Notes: generated by a model from the letters alone, not told the origin. Shown: positions 1-14,361, counted from the stretch's first letter. The stretch is DNA of 64,000 nucleotides from Dipylidium caninum (GCA_017562135.1 QEYB01000182.1:1-64000), one strand, 5' to 3'. Translations and numbers: made by a program.

Positions 1-3000
1 AGTCATGATTCGAGTGTAATGAGGAGGAGTTGTCTGTGTGGGCAACCGAAAAAATTATTCTAACGGGAATTACTGGTGTCGTGTGGTGACCAGTTGGAAG
101 TGAGGGGTGGTGCGCTCGCGTATTGGCAAGAAGTTGCTTATACGTGGGGGAGACATTTTTCTTAATGACCTGGAAGTCATTATTTTCGGCAAAGGATTCT
201 AAGAATGTGTATATACTGGAAGAGGAGGATTGGATCTGAATTATTAGGGCCTCTTGAGTCCTTTAAACAGATGGGATCAAGTTAGTGTTGACCACTTTTG
301 GTATGTGGGTTGATTTGATGGTCAGTAGACGCTTTTGGCTATTTGACAGCTTTGGTGGTTTTTTCTTTAAATTTGCAGCACGTGTTGAGCAGGAAGAGGA
401 GGGATGCTAGTTATGGACGCATTGGAGTACGTGCCCCGATTTGAGGTGGAAGTTTGGTGTCTAGCGCGAAAGGCCGATTTCTCTTGGTGATAATTTGAGT
501 GGTATTTACGTCCGCGATCTTTGATAGAAGCAAGGTGATCGGTGGTTGAGGGACGATGCGTACAATGCTGACTTAAACGAGGAGCTGTTGGGGGAGAAAA
601 GATCCTATCAGCCGTGGAGGATTTGTTCGTTCATGGAAAATATGACTGGCAATTTTAGGTCAGTGTTAACGCATCTCGAGGTTGGTGAGAAGGAAAGGAG
701 GGAAGCTCAAAATGTGATTACGGATGCGACACGTAGTAGTCGCCCCGAGTTTAATCGTGTGCCACATAATGCAGGTAGCGCAAGTGTAAGCTACAGAGCG
801 CAAACGTGCGCGGGTTTTGTTGCCTTTGGTTCCGGAGCTAAGTGATGTGGACCGGACGAAAGAGTTCCTGTTTTGAGTCTGAGTGGCGGAAACCCAAACG
901 TCCCCAACATGATTCCGGTTATATGCCTTCTTCTGGGCCCGATTCTGCCCGATTTTTAATTGTGGAGACCGCGGATCACACGTTCTCAATCACTTCGTAG
1001 CAATTGGCACTTGAGATCTAACGCAGAGAAGGAGCGATGCGGCGAAGCTGTTCTCCTACCCACTTCATTGGGTGACTTCTGCAGGCAATTGCAGCTCGTG
1101 TGAGAGGAGTTTGGCGTCTGTCTGCTTTGATTGTTTCACAAGGTGAGAGTCATGTGGAGTGTATGTGTGGGCGGACACGGAACGGAGGACGGCACGTAGG
1201 AGCAATGGTTACAAATGGAGATGGTGCCTAGCTATATCTGCGTGGATTTAGTAAGAACTCGGCAAGTCTTAGTTCGCCGAAGCCGTGATTCGGAAGACGC
1301 GATGGGTAATGTCGTGCGAAAGTATGTCTTCACTCAAAATATGGTTGTACGACGAGCGTGGACATCGGTCGCGTTGACAGCGCACCGGTGATGCGCGCTA
1401 AATGAAGTCGGTGCAATTGGGATATGGATTAACGAAGCATTAACAGGAGGCCAGCAGCTCGGTAATTCTTTCTGTATTGTGTGGGGCGTGGAGAGAGGCC
1501 CTTAGTGTCCAAGCTCGGTTTTTTCGCATTTCATCACTGAGCAGAACGTATTGAACAGGAGGCGAGGGAGGTGGAGCAGTCCGGGTTCGAGCAGAGCGTC
1601 GCTAGGACAGGAAGGACGGGGTAGGAGAAGTTTCTGGTTGCAGGTGGATTTTTGGAACCCTCGAGAGTTGGAACAGAACGAAATGCAGAGTTGCTATATA
1701 GTAATGCATTGAGGCTTGCGTAGATTTGGCTACTTTGGCCGGAGGTGGAGAAGTGCCGCTGAGGAGGAAGTCAGATGCTTTAAGAACGGTATTGTGTTGA
1801 ATGCCGGTTTTTGCACGTTGATGTGATTGAAGTGAAACCGCTTTTCATATATATAGATATATAAAGTGAAGCGTATTGAGAGGTGGATCCGAGAGTTGAG
1901 CTGGAAGTTTCATAGCAGAAGAAGAATGAAGCCTTTTCCTCCAGCGCAGAAGTTCAGGAATGTGGAGAGTGAGAGCAGAGTTTTATTTGAGGCGGCGTCA
2001 AATACTCGGGTCGTTGCGGGAACTATTCGTATTGGCGTGCGAAGTGCGGAAGCGTGATGTGCCATTGTTGATGGAGCATTAAACTTTTGGAAGAGCACTC
2101 ATGATTTACTGAGTGAACATCGCCAGTGACTCTGAACCGCGACGGCTGGTTTGATTGGACAGGCACAAGTTTTGTCAGGCCCCAGCCTCGGATGTCTGTG
2201 GAGGAGAGGGGAGTGCGGAGTAGTGACATTTATATGACTTGTGTATACATGAAAGTCACATTTTTGTTCTTTTGAATATGCATCTCTCACACAACCGTAC
2301 CTAATGCCTTGGTCTTGTTGCAGTGGCGATGCGTAGCGTTTTGCTTGTTACACGCATGAGCCGCGAAAGGCTGAGTTAGTTCTTAAGGTTAATTGCTACT
2401 GCGTATTGTCCAAAACATGTCTGTGCCAGAAAATAACTGGCATGAAGCCAGTGTACTACGGAGAACACGCCCGATACGTCCCGGATGTGCATCGACTACG
2501 ACAAGAGGCTCCCGTCAGTTGGTAAAGACGTGGTGTGGAATGTGCAGATTGGAGAAGTGGGAGAAGGCGAATTGCATTGCGCGTTTTCCCGTGGTAAGTG
2601 AGGTCGAATGAGGAGATAGGTGGAGTAAGTTGCATGCCCTATGACACTTGTATCATTTCGCTATTTTGGCAATGGTGATAGCAGAGAACGCAATTTCAGT
2701 TCGACTGGTGTTTGTTGATGGAGTTCTCATCGGGTTCCCTTCATTATTCCTCTTTGTGGAAAAGACGCATCTATTGTAGAGGAATTCCACGAAACACCTT
2801 CTCTTTTCTTGGCGGACCGAGGTCTTGCTGCGGAAATTAAAAGTGCTTTACGTCCCCATTGTGCCCCTGTGAATACGCTCCAAACGAGTGCCACGTCCAG
2901 TTTGTAGTGTAAGCTATATTTCTGACTGAAATGAGAACAAAATCCATGTTTGTTGTGCCAAGATGACATCTCTACTTTGTTAAACTATTCACTCGTCTAC

Positions 3001-6000
3001 TCGAATGCTTACTGTCTGCAACTGGGCTCACCATGCTGCGTTGTGGGGGTGGCACTTCAGTGAGTGCTTTTCGACATTCAGCTCAACCTAACACAGCTAT
3101 TGTATCACCTTAGGTGACTGATGTGCTCTCGATAAATTGGCAGGACTATTTTGGAATAATTGAATTGCTTTCCGTTCTCGTTTTCCCTCATCTGTTCCTT
3201 CAAAAGTAAATAGGTAACTCAGAAATCTTACAGTTTCACTGTATGAGAATCTCGGTTCTGCATTATGCTACCATTCGGCATCACTTTAACGACCATACTA
3301 TGATATCCGGCAAACGTGATTGGCTTCTCCTGCGTCAATGACAGGTTATAAATCATTGATGCCGAATGGATTTTAGATTTAGTAGACGTGGACGGATACA
3401 GGCCAACAACAGAGGTAGGAGCCAGGAAATACAACTATGAGTCACATCCAGAACACATTTGGAATGAAGTGGTAAAAAAAAATGCGGAGTCGTCAAAAGT
3501 ACAAATCGCAGAAGACCCGAAACGGGAAAAGCGTGATCGTGAAACAAAGAGGTAAACAGGAAAAAAAATGCAAAACGTGTGCGCGAATGCACGAGATAAT
3601 TAGTCTAGAAGGTGAGTGAGCCGAAAGCAAGAAAGGACATGTGGTAAGCCAAGATATTGCCATCTGAAGGGTGACGACATCTTTTTTAGTTTATGGAGTG
3701 TGAGGCAAATAAACGGGGTTTCATTTTAAAGGCGTGATTTACCTTGTAAAGGAGAAAAAGAAGTCATGACTTTGCTCCAATAAAGGTGAACAGACTCTTA
3801 GGAAGATGAGAGCGGAAATGGAGGATGTAAGGTAGAATGGAAAAGAACATTCAAACCAAGCGACACAAACATTTGCCTTGCTCTAACGCCATGGAATTAG
3901 CATGCACGTGAGATTTGTGTTAGACTTGTACTGAGTATTTCGAAGTTGAAGGACTAATTAGTACGCTATCGGTGAGTATATCGCACCTGCAGCTGTTCCC
4001 ATTTTTGCTCGACTTTTATTGTAGCCCAATAACTTGAATCACTGCTAACACGAGACGATCACGACACCGCATCTGTTGCATGATAGTTATGCAATGCCGG
4101 GGATTCCTCATTTGATTGCACGATTTCATCACACTGCTTCCCTTTTACCTTAGTTTCATCTTAGCACTTAATTTTGGGAAACCGAAATGCTTGAAATTAC
4201 GTCCGGAGATCTGATAAGTAGCTGGGAAAGTTGCTGGCCAGCTAGCTCTCATTCATTTTACCATAAACGAAGTGCTCGGGTGACACTCTCTTCTAAGTAT
4301 TAAAAAGGGAGCATCGCTAATGCATTAATTTTGACTCGCCTTTCCTCACTCTACTAAGGGGTTACCTTGCGCCTAACAATTGACAGGTAATAAACCATAA
4401 CTTTCAACTAAGGGGAGAAAAAAATAGAATTACGGAACTTTCCAAGAAATCTAGTCAAAGTGCGAAAACGCGTCTTTAAAAACTGGGACTGGGGGGCAGA
4501 AAGTAAGGTCCTTCCCATTTCCGAAGCGTACTCCTGAATCGTAGTAAGCTGAAAATTGGCAAGATGTGGTGAATAAGTATGAGACGGGGAGTAGCGAAGA
4601 GTTCGCTCCGAAGGAAGCTATTTTCCGTGCAAGGAAACGATAAGAGGACACACTTAAGGTCCCAATTAAAAGTGAAACACAGCAGGGGCACATAAATATG
4701 TAACTAAGACATGGGAATGAGTGTTTGTAATAATTACATGATCTGTTTGAAACCAACTAAAGAGTATGTAAGACAGGCCCAACCTATTAATTTAACAAAA
4801 CTGTAATTATGAAGTTAACAGCATGTGGACAAACAGAAAAAGGTAAACGTATTGTTTTCACTGTGCCTGACTTACCAATAAAAAACTAGGTTAGGGGAAG
4901 GTCACTAGTGTGATTGGTAGAGCGAAGGTGATATGAAGAGAGGCCCCGCCCCCTTTCGAGATAAAAAACAGGTATTAACTGAATAATAACTTCGCCGAAT
5001 TTGCGGCGGAGTTGGGGTCATTTATTCGGTAAGATACTGAAATTTAATGTTATTTGCTATAGAGTCTCACCTTATCAGTGGTGTTTGACAAATGTCGACG
5101 AGTGTGATCGGCGTAGCCTTATATTTAGCCCAGTGAAGACAGACGATGTATAAGTAGTAATGAAAGGTCAAGGATAGACGTGCCATGGCTCAGGTGAGGT
5201 TATGCACTAATTTATGCAGCTAATAAGGTGAATTGTGCTATTTGGCTTTTACTCAGACTGGTCTGAATAACTTTAGCAAGCTCCCTTGTTCGAGCGTTGA
5301 AAACGTAAATACACGGTTTTTGTCACACACGACGCCACGGTGAGTGGTGGTTAATCACGCACCTGGATAGGGAAAATCATATTTCGAGTGTGAATAGGTC
5401 GTTATCTCTGTGGCAGTATCAATTGTTCAAAGGCCCAGAATAACTACAACGCGTTTGATTCAGCGGATGAGAGACGTGTGCCACGCAATGGGACGAAGTA
5501 GCTCGTATGGGGGAAAAGACTCCTTTACTGTTTTGCCATCTTCTGTTCTCTTCAAATTTTATCATTGAAAAATGTGCATATGTTTTCCCGGGCTTTCTGT
5601 ATGTGATTACTATAAGTTAGGAACCCTTCCGACCGCCTATGGGCAAAGGAATTGTCTTATCGGATCTGTTCTGAAGTATTTCCTGGTGAATTGATTGAAA
5701 ATCACACAAGGTTCCCTGGTTTTCCTCTGCCTTCTTTTCTCTTCCGGCACTTCCCCAATTTGTCCCTCAATTTAGACATTTTTTAATTTCGTTTCTTCTA
5801 ACTACATCTCACCCCTTTCTTTCCATGTCTAATATGCTGTTTTTCTTGTTATTCTATTTCCAATATTTTTTTTCGCTTTCGCATTCGCAATCCTCAATCT
5901 AAGCATACTGAATTAATTGCATTCAAAATATTTTTTTGAATAATTCATTCCAAATATGATCTTTATTGTAATTACTTGTCGGTGTATAATTCATGGTCAC

Positions 6001-9000
6001 TACGAAAGGCCCAAAAGTAGAGTAGAAGTGCAGTTGCGATAATAATAAGAATTAGTGTTGTTATTCGAATCACGAGAAAGCTACCGTATTTTCCGCCCAT
6101 ATCGAGACTCCCACCTTGTTTCCTGCATAAACGCGAATGAATTCGAGGAGGTGAAATTTTCTCTTTCCTGCATCTTTTTTGATAACGGCTGAAGGCGGTG
6201 CGATTGTTCCTTCAGGCACGCATCCATTTCCATGCCAAGTAGGAATCGAAGTATCAATGTCGTGACATAACAAGTATTTGCGAGTGTAATCATGAGTAAC
6301 AGTGGACATGTGTGACGCAGTGAAACCCAATTAGCAAAAGTGAGAGGAGAAAGAGGAGAAGCGCACAAGTTAGCAAGCCCGTCGCCACATGAGTGGTGAA
6401 GCCAGAAAACGCGCCTTCCGATGGGAGACAGTAGATTTTTGTGAAAGCTGCGCGAGATGTTATAGAACTGCCCACTAGCGGCAACTGCTCTCGACACCTC
6501 TGCCCAGCCTCACAATTTGATCGTGGTGACTCCAAAATCCTCGACGCATCTCGTACTAAGTGGCAAAGATAGGGCAGAAGTAAGGAGGGAGAATGTGGAT
6601 ACAGAGACGCGGATAAGTAAGAAGGCGAAGGCTATGATGCGGTTCATTTGCCTCCATTAAAGATGTTCTTACCACGAGGACAAAGTTTGGCCTTTGTACT
6701 GTTTGAATTGTTTTGTCGGGGTGGTGGCATCGCGTAGACTGTGAAGGTATGTTTGTCGTAGGTGTCAAGATAAATTTCTGAAAATGCCGATAAGATTGAG
6801 CAAAGAAGGATTGCTACGAGAGAGAATGGCAAAGCAAAGATTTTTCAGGTAACAGTGGCACCACTGTCCCAAACAGCCCTGTGTGATTGTCATCGCCTCA
6901 CAGGCAGCCGTCAACTGCCCCTTTTGAAACCGCATGCCGATCAATATTAGACGGACCCTTCTTGGGGCCAGGAGAAGACGATGTCAAGGCATTGTCATAC
7001 AACTCAATCGAAATCGGCTCGGAAGGCGACAACTGTACCATCTGAATGTTATCACTGCAATGACTGGTGCCGAATGGCATGTAGATCGCTTCTTAACGAG
7101 CAGAAAAACCTTCACGAAAACGTTCCCCAGTGGTTTTTGATGTCAGCGTGGTAAAAGCACAAAAGAGTTAAGGTCACCGCCAACTGTCACCAGTGAATAG
7201 TCTCGACGAAGTGACCGTCCCTTTTCAGACAATTTACGTTTTCGAGTGCATTCGTTCATCTCTCAGCCTACGTACTAGCGGCTGCTTCGTTGGCGTTGCA
7301 AGGTGCTCAGGTCGGCCTGTAATCCGCAATGCGAGACAGCGCTATACTGATGCCAAACAAATTGTTAAGAAAAAGACCGAGAATTAGCCGTCAACCCAAG
7401 ACGCTTTTCACTTATCACACATCTCAAATAACGGCGTCATGTAGGCTGACAGGGGAATGAGGCTCTGAAGTCATTTCCAGCTAAGGTACAAATATTTTTG
7501 AAAATACGCTAGAATCAGGTGTCCATTGCATAGCGTGCTGTATAACATCTTACTGGTTCCAAACCTTTTTTTCGTTAACACAACACGTGCTCACTTTTGA
7601 TGGAAAAGAAGTGGTAACATTCCTAGACATAAGCCAATATTGGGTCAGTCTTAATCGGAAAGACCAGAACCCTCCACACCGTTCCGAATATTTAGCAGTG
7701 GAGGCCTTCATTTGGAAAGAAAATTAGTATTCACGAAGCTACTCGACAAATTGTGTGCCCTTATTGGAGGCAGAACAAATAACTCGTACTTCCATTGCAT
7801 CGAAAGGAAGTTCTTCGTCAATTCACTACAGCACAGCAACGCTGAGGGGCCAACGTTTCAGCGCCAACGTACTGTGCAATTCTCATAAAGCATTTGCCTT
7901 CTTGATGCCCCTAAAAAGAGGTGCCCCCAATGACAGACTACACACAATCGTCTAGTTTCGCTCTCTCAGTTCACACATTGCGTTAAAAAAGGTTTTAAAG
8001 ATTATGGCTGGCAGGCCAAACTCGTATACATATCTTAGACTGCTTGATTATCCACTCAATCGTATATACGTGATGTCGTCTAAAAAAGAAGGAAAATTTT
8101 TGGTTAAAATACAACTTTGGCCTGTTGCCACTGGTCACAATGCCTGTCCAATTGTCGCGACTTCGCGCAAACAAGCATCATTTGGCGTTCGTCGAGGCCT
8201 ACAAAATACAGACTTTCCATTTAGTAAATCTATTGGTCTAAGGTGGCCGCGAAACCATTCTTTGATAAATATTTTGGGTTTACACACATCATCCATTTGC
8301 TATTCGCTTTTTAAAGCAGGTCCGCTTCCCCCCCCCCCCTCCTATATCAGTTTCAATATGCAATTTTGAGGAAACATCCCTAGGAACTCGGGAAAAGTGG
8401 ACTTCCAAGGATAATAACAAGTTTTATGAACGAAGACACATTCTTCGGCTACTCAATCCAGCTATCGTAATCATTTAATTTGGCTAAAAGGCTTTGTCAT
8501 TAGGGGAATAGTAGCAATTGTGAACGAAATCGAGCACACTGCACTTGGTAGTTACGGCTACACCACCGCCTATTAGGAATAATTCGGGACAGTAAATATT
8601 TACAGATTATTTGTCTTATGCACGTGACATCACAGGCAGTTTTTGACAGCATTCGACTCCGTCTTTCGTCAATCTACGAAAGCACGTTGACAAGGCAGAC
8701 GTCTGGAAGGCAAGTTGCCTCGATCTGAAGCTATTTTTCCAATCGTGTGATTTGCATACTTAACTCGCCTCCGTTCGGTCACGTTCTGAGAATAGCAGTG
8801 GAACTAAGGTAACTTCAAAGAAAATCATACGCTATCAAGTGGAAGTTCATCAAATAATAGTTAGAGAGTACATGTAACATTAGTTTCTGAAAATCATTTC
8901 AATGAAAATGCACAAAGGCAAAGTTTTAGGGGGCTAGCATTGATGCAAAGGCCCCCTGCTTCCTCGTTACATCAACGCGTGTTACTTAAGTCTAGCTTGA

Positions 9001-10500
9001 AATGTGTGACACGGGCGCAACGTCGAAAGCGACTACTTCCTCGTCAGCGTTTCACAAAACTTCCAGGCAGAGAGGGGCACCTGTGCATATGCTACTCCCC
9101 GTTGCATTTTAGTCGGTAATGGCAAATATTGTTAATGGACCTTGAAAGTCCCCATGCCATTACCGTCAGAAAAATATGTCTACCATGGTTGAACCCATGT
9201 AAGACGAAGGAGGCGAACGCTCACGAAGAAGAGAAGAGTTATGGAAAATCTACCCGAAATAGAGCAGTCTCAGGATGTTTGCGAATGCAGTCAGTCGGTT
9301 GGCAAACGAAAAGGCTAAATTGGATTCTAGTTAAAGGATTAGGGGGTGAAACTCGAAACATCGAGCACAAGAGAAACAGTACAATTGAAAATTCTGAAGA
9401 AGCCATAGTGTTGGGTATGTGGGAGCGTCGGTAAAGTTAATCAGTTGAGTTTCGTTTACTTTGAGTTAAAAATTGGACAGAAGTGATAAGGCAACCAGAT
9501 GAGGAATTTCGAGAAAGTTAACTCAACATATAATTCTCAGATTGCCACGAGGAGTGATGGGAAACAAGCGATCGTAACCAGTCTAAAAATGGACATTGGC
9601 GGTGTGGTAGACGCTCCTCAACATCGGCAGACGTATAAGGATTCCTGAGGAAACACACAGCTGCATACCAGGTATGATAAATTCATTGTGAAAGGGGCTT
9701 CGACAGACTCAAATGTGGCGTAGGGCCCGAGAACACCCAAATAAAGGAGGAATCTTATTGGGAAAAGTTGAGCCGCAAGAAGAGGTAATTGGTACGATTG
9801 ACAAAAATCTGAAATATTTTAAGATAGGCATTTGGCAAGAGCATACAAAAGCAAAAACAAGATCACAGAAAAATAGTCTGTTTACCAGAGTCAAAAAAAA
9901 CATAGAAATCAGAAAGCGAGTTATGTCGAATTTGGACTCGTTGGTTGGTTCTATGTGTCTGCCCTGTGTCCTTCCGTTAGTGTGTGCGTGTGTGTTTTTG
10001 GGTACGAGAGAGTGAGAGAGGCGGGGGAGTGGGTGCTAAACGTGCGTACTTGCTTTTTATCTTACAGCTGATGCTAACTGCCTCAAGTGTGGGTCGGGCA
10101 ACGGCGTGGGACGTGTTAAATTACCTCGCCAGTTGGAGTGATGGCGAGTAAGTGAGGAGGTGGGTGAGTTTTTGTTTTTTACTAAAAAAGACCAGTTATG
10201 CGACCACCGTGATGCTACGCAAGGAGAGAGTTGAAGCGCCACTCACTTTCCATCTCACGCATGTTTGCCCAGTCGTTCCTAGCGCTGTACAATAATATGT
10301 TCGAGCCGTACTTTATTCGCCCCTTTTCTCTAGCATAGAAGTAAAGTGGTGTGGAATAATTGGCGTGAAACTGTCGAGGTTATTACCATTCGCATGAGGT
10401 GTTTGTGTTTGTTGCGTTAATTTCGTTGGTCTAGCCAATAGTGTGGGAGTTTTGTCGTTGGCACATTGAACCAATCAGTCTAGGGGTCTCGTCTCCAGTG
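1..10500. other. Gene-poor region, no supported gene
   Basis: I find no open reading frame here with recognisable domain content or coherent splicing. The frames present are short, begin at non-ATG codons in many cases, and occur on both strands over the same bases, as expected by chance. A TATA-like AT run lies near 1847-1865 and a 12-base poly-C tract at 8328-8339. Frames of 86 and 138 codons overlap on the minus strand at 6070-6497 but show no family I recognise. The stretch could hold intergenic DNA, UTRs or introns of a gene outside the window. Confidence 0.5.
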
Positions 10501-10522
10501 TAATTAAAGTGGCGATTTTCAG

Positions 10523-11666
10523 ATGCCTTTATCCAGTGTTGGTATTTCCATCTCTTATGGTAATTCACATTAAGTTGTCATTGTGTTCTTTTTTATTTTT
10601 CTTTGCATTAGGAGAGTCAGAAGAAGCCCACAGTTTGCTGCCTACCTTGGGCTGTTGCACTGCACATTGCGGAATATCTTCATCCACTAGATGTAATTAA
10701 CTGTTGCTCTGCAATTTCAAGTTGGAGGTGGATACTATTCACAGCCAGGGTGCAAGTCATCCTCCATCGTAGTATTAGTCAAAGCACTTGGATGGATAAA
10801 CAACTTTGTGAACTCGCATTGACCTGGCCGTTGTCATCGGTGGATCAGCTCTGTCATATGGTTTGCTACCATTTTCAGCAAACCGATCTTACACTTCAGA
10901 ACTTGTCTCTGTCTTCCTCATCCTTGACTGAACGGAGCTTCAAGTGTCTCCTCGTCGGTCCCAGCTGTTGATTCAATAAGACGCCTGGACGACCTCTATA
11001 AGACCCTCTTTAACCTGCTTTGATACGCACTCGAAGCCTCACTTTGGTTCACAGCCTTCGGATCGGTTCAACCAATGGGTTTCCCATTCGTGTCCCCTAA
11101 GAACGACCTCGGGTTCGGGCGACATACTCGTTTACGTGTCGACTTTGCATGCGCGAATCAAGGCCAACCGCATGCATCAATTTAGTCGAACAACTGAGAG
11201 TTTTATTATGGCCGCGGGCGAGTTGACTAGGCTGGCTACTAAGATGATGGAGGCTAACGATATGGTATTTTACCTATTGGATATATTGGATATGCCTCAG
11301 AGTCAGTTAAAGTGGGATGAGATCCAGTCCGAATTGACAGCCGTTGGTCGTTCTCTGTCCGCCAGGCAGACGCTCGTAGTAATTTGTGTGACTGACGTGA
11401 GCGACATGAAAGGCGATGAATTCTCCCATCTCGTGGAGCTCGCTCGGAATCTCGGTGGTGTGGAGCGCGGTCCACTGGCAGAATTGACGAACAACTGGCA
11501 GATTCGATGTCTAGTGCATATTGACTCTGTATACGTGAACGTAATCGAAATTCTTCAATGGGCATGCCTTGATGTCTTCTTAAAGGGCTTCCAACCCAGT
11601 CCAGTTGTTCAACTAGATTCGAGCAGATTCCCCTCTCTCTGGAGTTTATTCCGTCGTTTGATATGA
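10523..11666 (+). CDS. F-box protein, FBXO4-like, with apparent frame breaks (possible pseudogene)
   Basis: Probable F-box substrate adaptor of an SCF ubiquitin ligase. After a splice acceptor at 10611 the frame from 10612 reads an F-box-like segment (LPWAVALHIAEYLHPLDV, then a WRW pair). It continues to a short LLVGP motif comparable to the conserved FGPG of FBXO4. From about 11040 to the stop at 11666 a second frame carries the FBXO4-type atypical GTPase-like C-terminus: RIGSTNGFPI, GDILVYVSTLHARIK, then QTLVVICVTDVSDMK and EILQWACLDV. Between them (about 10960-11035) the best-matching residues (AVDSIRRLDDLYKTLFNLL) sit in a third frame, so two frame changes are needed that I could not explain by canonical short introns. 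The start is inferred: ATG 10523 in a tiny first exon. It may be a decaying copy, a misassembled gene, or one with unusual splicing. A second, intact FBXO4-family gene lies at 20681-22186 on the other strand. Confidence 0.55.
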
Positions 11667-13597
11667 AATATTGCTTTGCTTTCTTGTCTATTTTGGTGAC
11701 CAATTTTTTCGCCTTTCTTAGTCGTCTTTTTGTAAAACGGCTCTTATTGCTTATTATTTTCTTGTTCTATTTTCCTCTCAACCTAAAAAATTTTCGGCGA
11801 GTTGATGTATATTTCGTACCCTACCATATATATCAAAATACTGTGCAATTTACTGTCCTGTGTCAGACACAAATCTCTGCTTTTTCTTTTGGCGACATCT
11901 TTCTTGCCATTTTTGTGTTAAATTGTTGTGTTTTTAGCATTTTGGAAGCTGACCGTTAAGTTGAATTGTTGGTGTGAACTAGAGGGTATTTCATAGCGAT
12001 TATTTGGCATTTTCCTTGAGTTATTTGTGATGGTGATCCTTGTTTTCATTTGTCTTTCGGTAATGTGGGTTGCGAATTTGAACTTTCATCTCTTGATCCG
12101 GTTACATGGACCGCAGGACGTGTATGTTATAGCCTCACCGGGTGCTTTATCCTGTTGTTTTGGTGCATACGCTCAAGTTATATTGTGTTAGGAGTTATAC
12201 TTCCCTTACGCTGTAACCTAAAACGTCCTTGTTGGCTCAGTCCTGAATAAAGTTATTTGGGGAGTTGGGATTACGCCATACAACGCGTTGGAGTTCCACG
12301 TGTAACCTTGTGTGCAACGCCTCAACAATTGTCATCACGTTTTTAATCTATTTTAAGTGGGAATTCTAACCAGAGAGTGCTCTGGCTGATGACCGCGTGC
12401 TCTTTGTGGATGTGATTCGTCATATCTGCTTTTCGTTTCGCTTGTCAATAATATGCATACAGAAAAGAGACCCGAGGTTGCTTTAATTGAACCACGTAAT
12501 TGGTCTCGCTTGTCGTGTTTATGTTTCTTTCAAACGTTGAAGTGAGCCTTCCTAAAGTGCACTATTTTAAAATGGATGGGGCTTTCCTACCAATGACATC
12601 AGGTGCCAGTCCCGGATCTTTATTGATTCCGTATCTATTTGTGTCCCTTCGAGAAATGTTTCATCAATTTGCCTTTCGCAAACCTCTGTGATGTGACGCA
12701 AAATCAGTAAAAGCCCATTTAGTAGTAGCACGAAGACCCCGTCGGAGACGAGAAATACGACTTCATGATTTAATTACTCCTCAAGACTTGTAGTTTTGCG
12801 GCGTTTTTCATGATGCTCCTTAAAACCAAATTAGGACTTATAATGGTTAGATGTGTAAGGCTTGGTGTATGGGTCCGGAAATTTTGCGCTGTCATTCTAA
12901 ACAATAAGGGGCGAGAATTGGTCTATACAAATGTTTCTCAATTGGATGGAAAAAAATATAAGCGATGTCGGTACTGTAGACTTACTAGTCAATTTTAAGT
13001 AGTTTGGTTCCTATTATTTCACCATTGTCGGTATTGCAACGCTTGCAGCGCTTCCAACAAATGCACTCACGTGATGGAAGTGTACACCTTTGCTTTCAAG
13101 AGACTGCATTACCCCTCATGTGTGAATATACAGCTGTCGCTGTTCAAGGAATGGGTCGCCATGTCGAGAAGCCGACAATGGCGTAAGAATTTACTAAAAC
13201 AAGCGGTGACTAATAAAAAGTGATAATGCACGCTGCAGTTATATCCATTATTTAGGGCCCTCTGCCTATAGCGCGAAACTTAAGTGTTGCATTATTTGAA
13301 AAACGCGTCATGTAGGTAGCATTAAAAAGAATTGAGTCGTTTTTCGCGTAGATCCCACTACATTTTAACTAATATCAGGCATGTTCTCTCCGTGGTGGTC
13401 CGTAAAATGGACTAATGGCCGACCGACTTGTGAACGCTGACGGTCACTTTCTATGCTCAAAAGGAAAAAAACAGCTCCAACCAATGAGATGGCTCCTGTG
13501 TTCTGATTGGTCGGAAAGGTAGAAATAACACGTTGCCCTTACGAACGTTGTGGGACCATTGTTCGGCTCTACTCTCAGGTACGTATTCACTTGTATC

Positions 13598-14113
13598 ATG
13601 GAGGCGTCATTTTTTGCTTTCTGCGATTCCGTCAAAAAAGGCTCCACCACATGTACTGACAAGACTTTGAAGAAGATCTGCACCGACTGTAAAATATACT
13701 GCAAGGGTATGGACCAAAATCGGGTGGACATTCAATTTCGGAAGCACCTTGGTTCTGGACGTCGCGAGGTTGATTATGAGGGTTTCTGCGCCTTTTTGGA
13801 AGGCGAATTAGCAGACGCCTATATGGATGCTCGGAAGATAGATCGTGAAGAGGCAGTGGCTGAGTTAAAATCAAAGGTAGCCAATGGTCAGCCCGATACC
13901 CACGGGACGACTTCGGTGAGTAGAGATGATGCTACAGCTCGCCTTACCGACCATCGAGGCTATACAGGTTCGCACAAGGAACGATTCGATCTGGTGTCGG
14001 GAAAAGGAAAGGGAAAAGAGGGACGAGAAAACCTCCCAGATAAGAAGGCTCAACAGGGTTACGTGGGTAACTACAAAAACATGGACACATATGACAAATT
14101 GCACAAAAAATGA
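13598..14113 (+). CDS. TPPP: Tubulin polymerization-promoting protein (p25-alpha family)
   Basis: A 171-residue microtubule-bundling protein of the TPPP/p25-alpha family, uninterrupted by introns. I start at ATG 13598 because the residues after it align with the p25 core, whereas the 16 upstream in-frame residues do not. The helical p25 core occupies about residues 1-90, with DIQFRKHLGSGRREVDYEGF as its most recognisable part. The diagnostic C-terminal block is intact: LTDHRGYTGSHKERFD (116-131), the Gly/Lys motif GKGKGKEGR (135-143) and a YVGNYKNMDTYD tail (155-166). This is the short, N-terminally truncated TPPP architecture common in invertebrates; vertebrate TPPP1 has an extra disordered N-terminal tail. 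The protein is expected to be cytoplasmic, at microtubules, cilia or flagella. Family assignment is secure; the absence of introns is seen directly. Confidence 0.96.
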   Translation: MEASFFAFCDSVKKGSTTCTDKTLKKICTDCKIYCKGMDQNRVDIQFRKHLGSGRREVDYEGFCAFLEGELADAYMDARKIDREEAVAELKSKVANGQPDTHGTTSVSRDDATARLTDHRGYTGSHKERFDLVSGKGKGKEGRENLPDKKAQQGYVGNYKNMDTYDKLHKK

Positions 14114-14337
14114 TCAATTTTAATATGACACTCATCACATCCTCGCCTCCATTGTCTTATTACTTTAAAACTCAGCATTTGCCTTTGTTGTATAATCCAT
14201 GTTTTTGTTCGCTGCTATCTCGTGATTCTTATTATTCTTGTTCCTCTACTTTGAATGTATTGTTGCTTAGGCGTTTAAACAATGCTCCGGTCCATAGCTA
14301 TTTATAGTTTCTCGTGTTACCTCAGTAACCGAGAACA

Positions 14338-14361
14338 AATGTATTGTATTGTATTGTTATA
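14338..14361. repeat. Short (TGTAT)n tandem repeat 3' of TPPP
   Basis: Three to four head-to-tail copies of a TGTAT-type pentamer lie about 230 bp after the TPPP stop codon, in an AT-rich stretch that may be 3' UTR or intergenic. UGUA-containing sequence is the core of Pumilio-type binding sites, but that role here is only a possibility. Confidence 0.5.

Noticed and set aside
6070..6497. 86- and 138-codon minus-strand frames
   Set aside because: The 86-codon frame looks mildly coding-like, but there is no start, splice structure or homology to support it.
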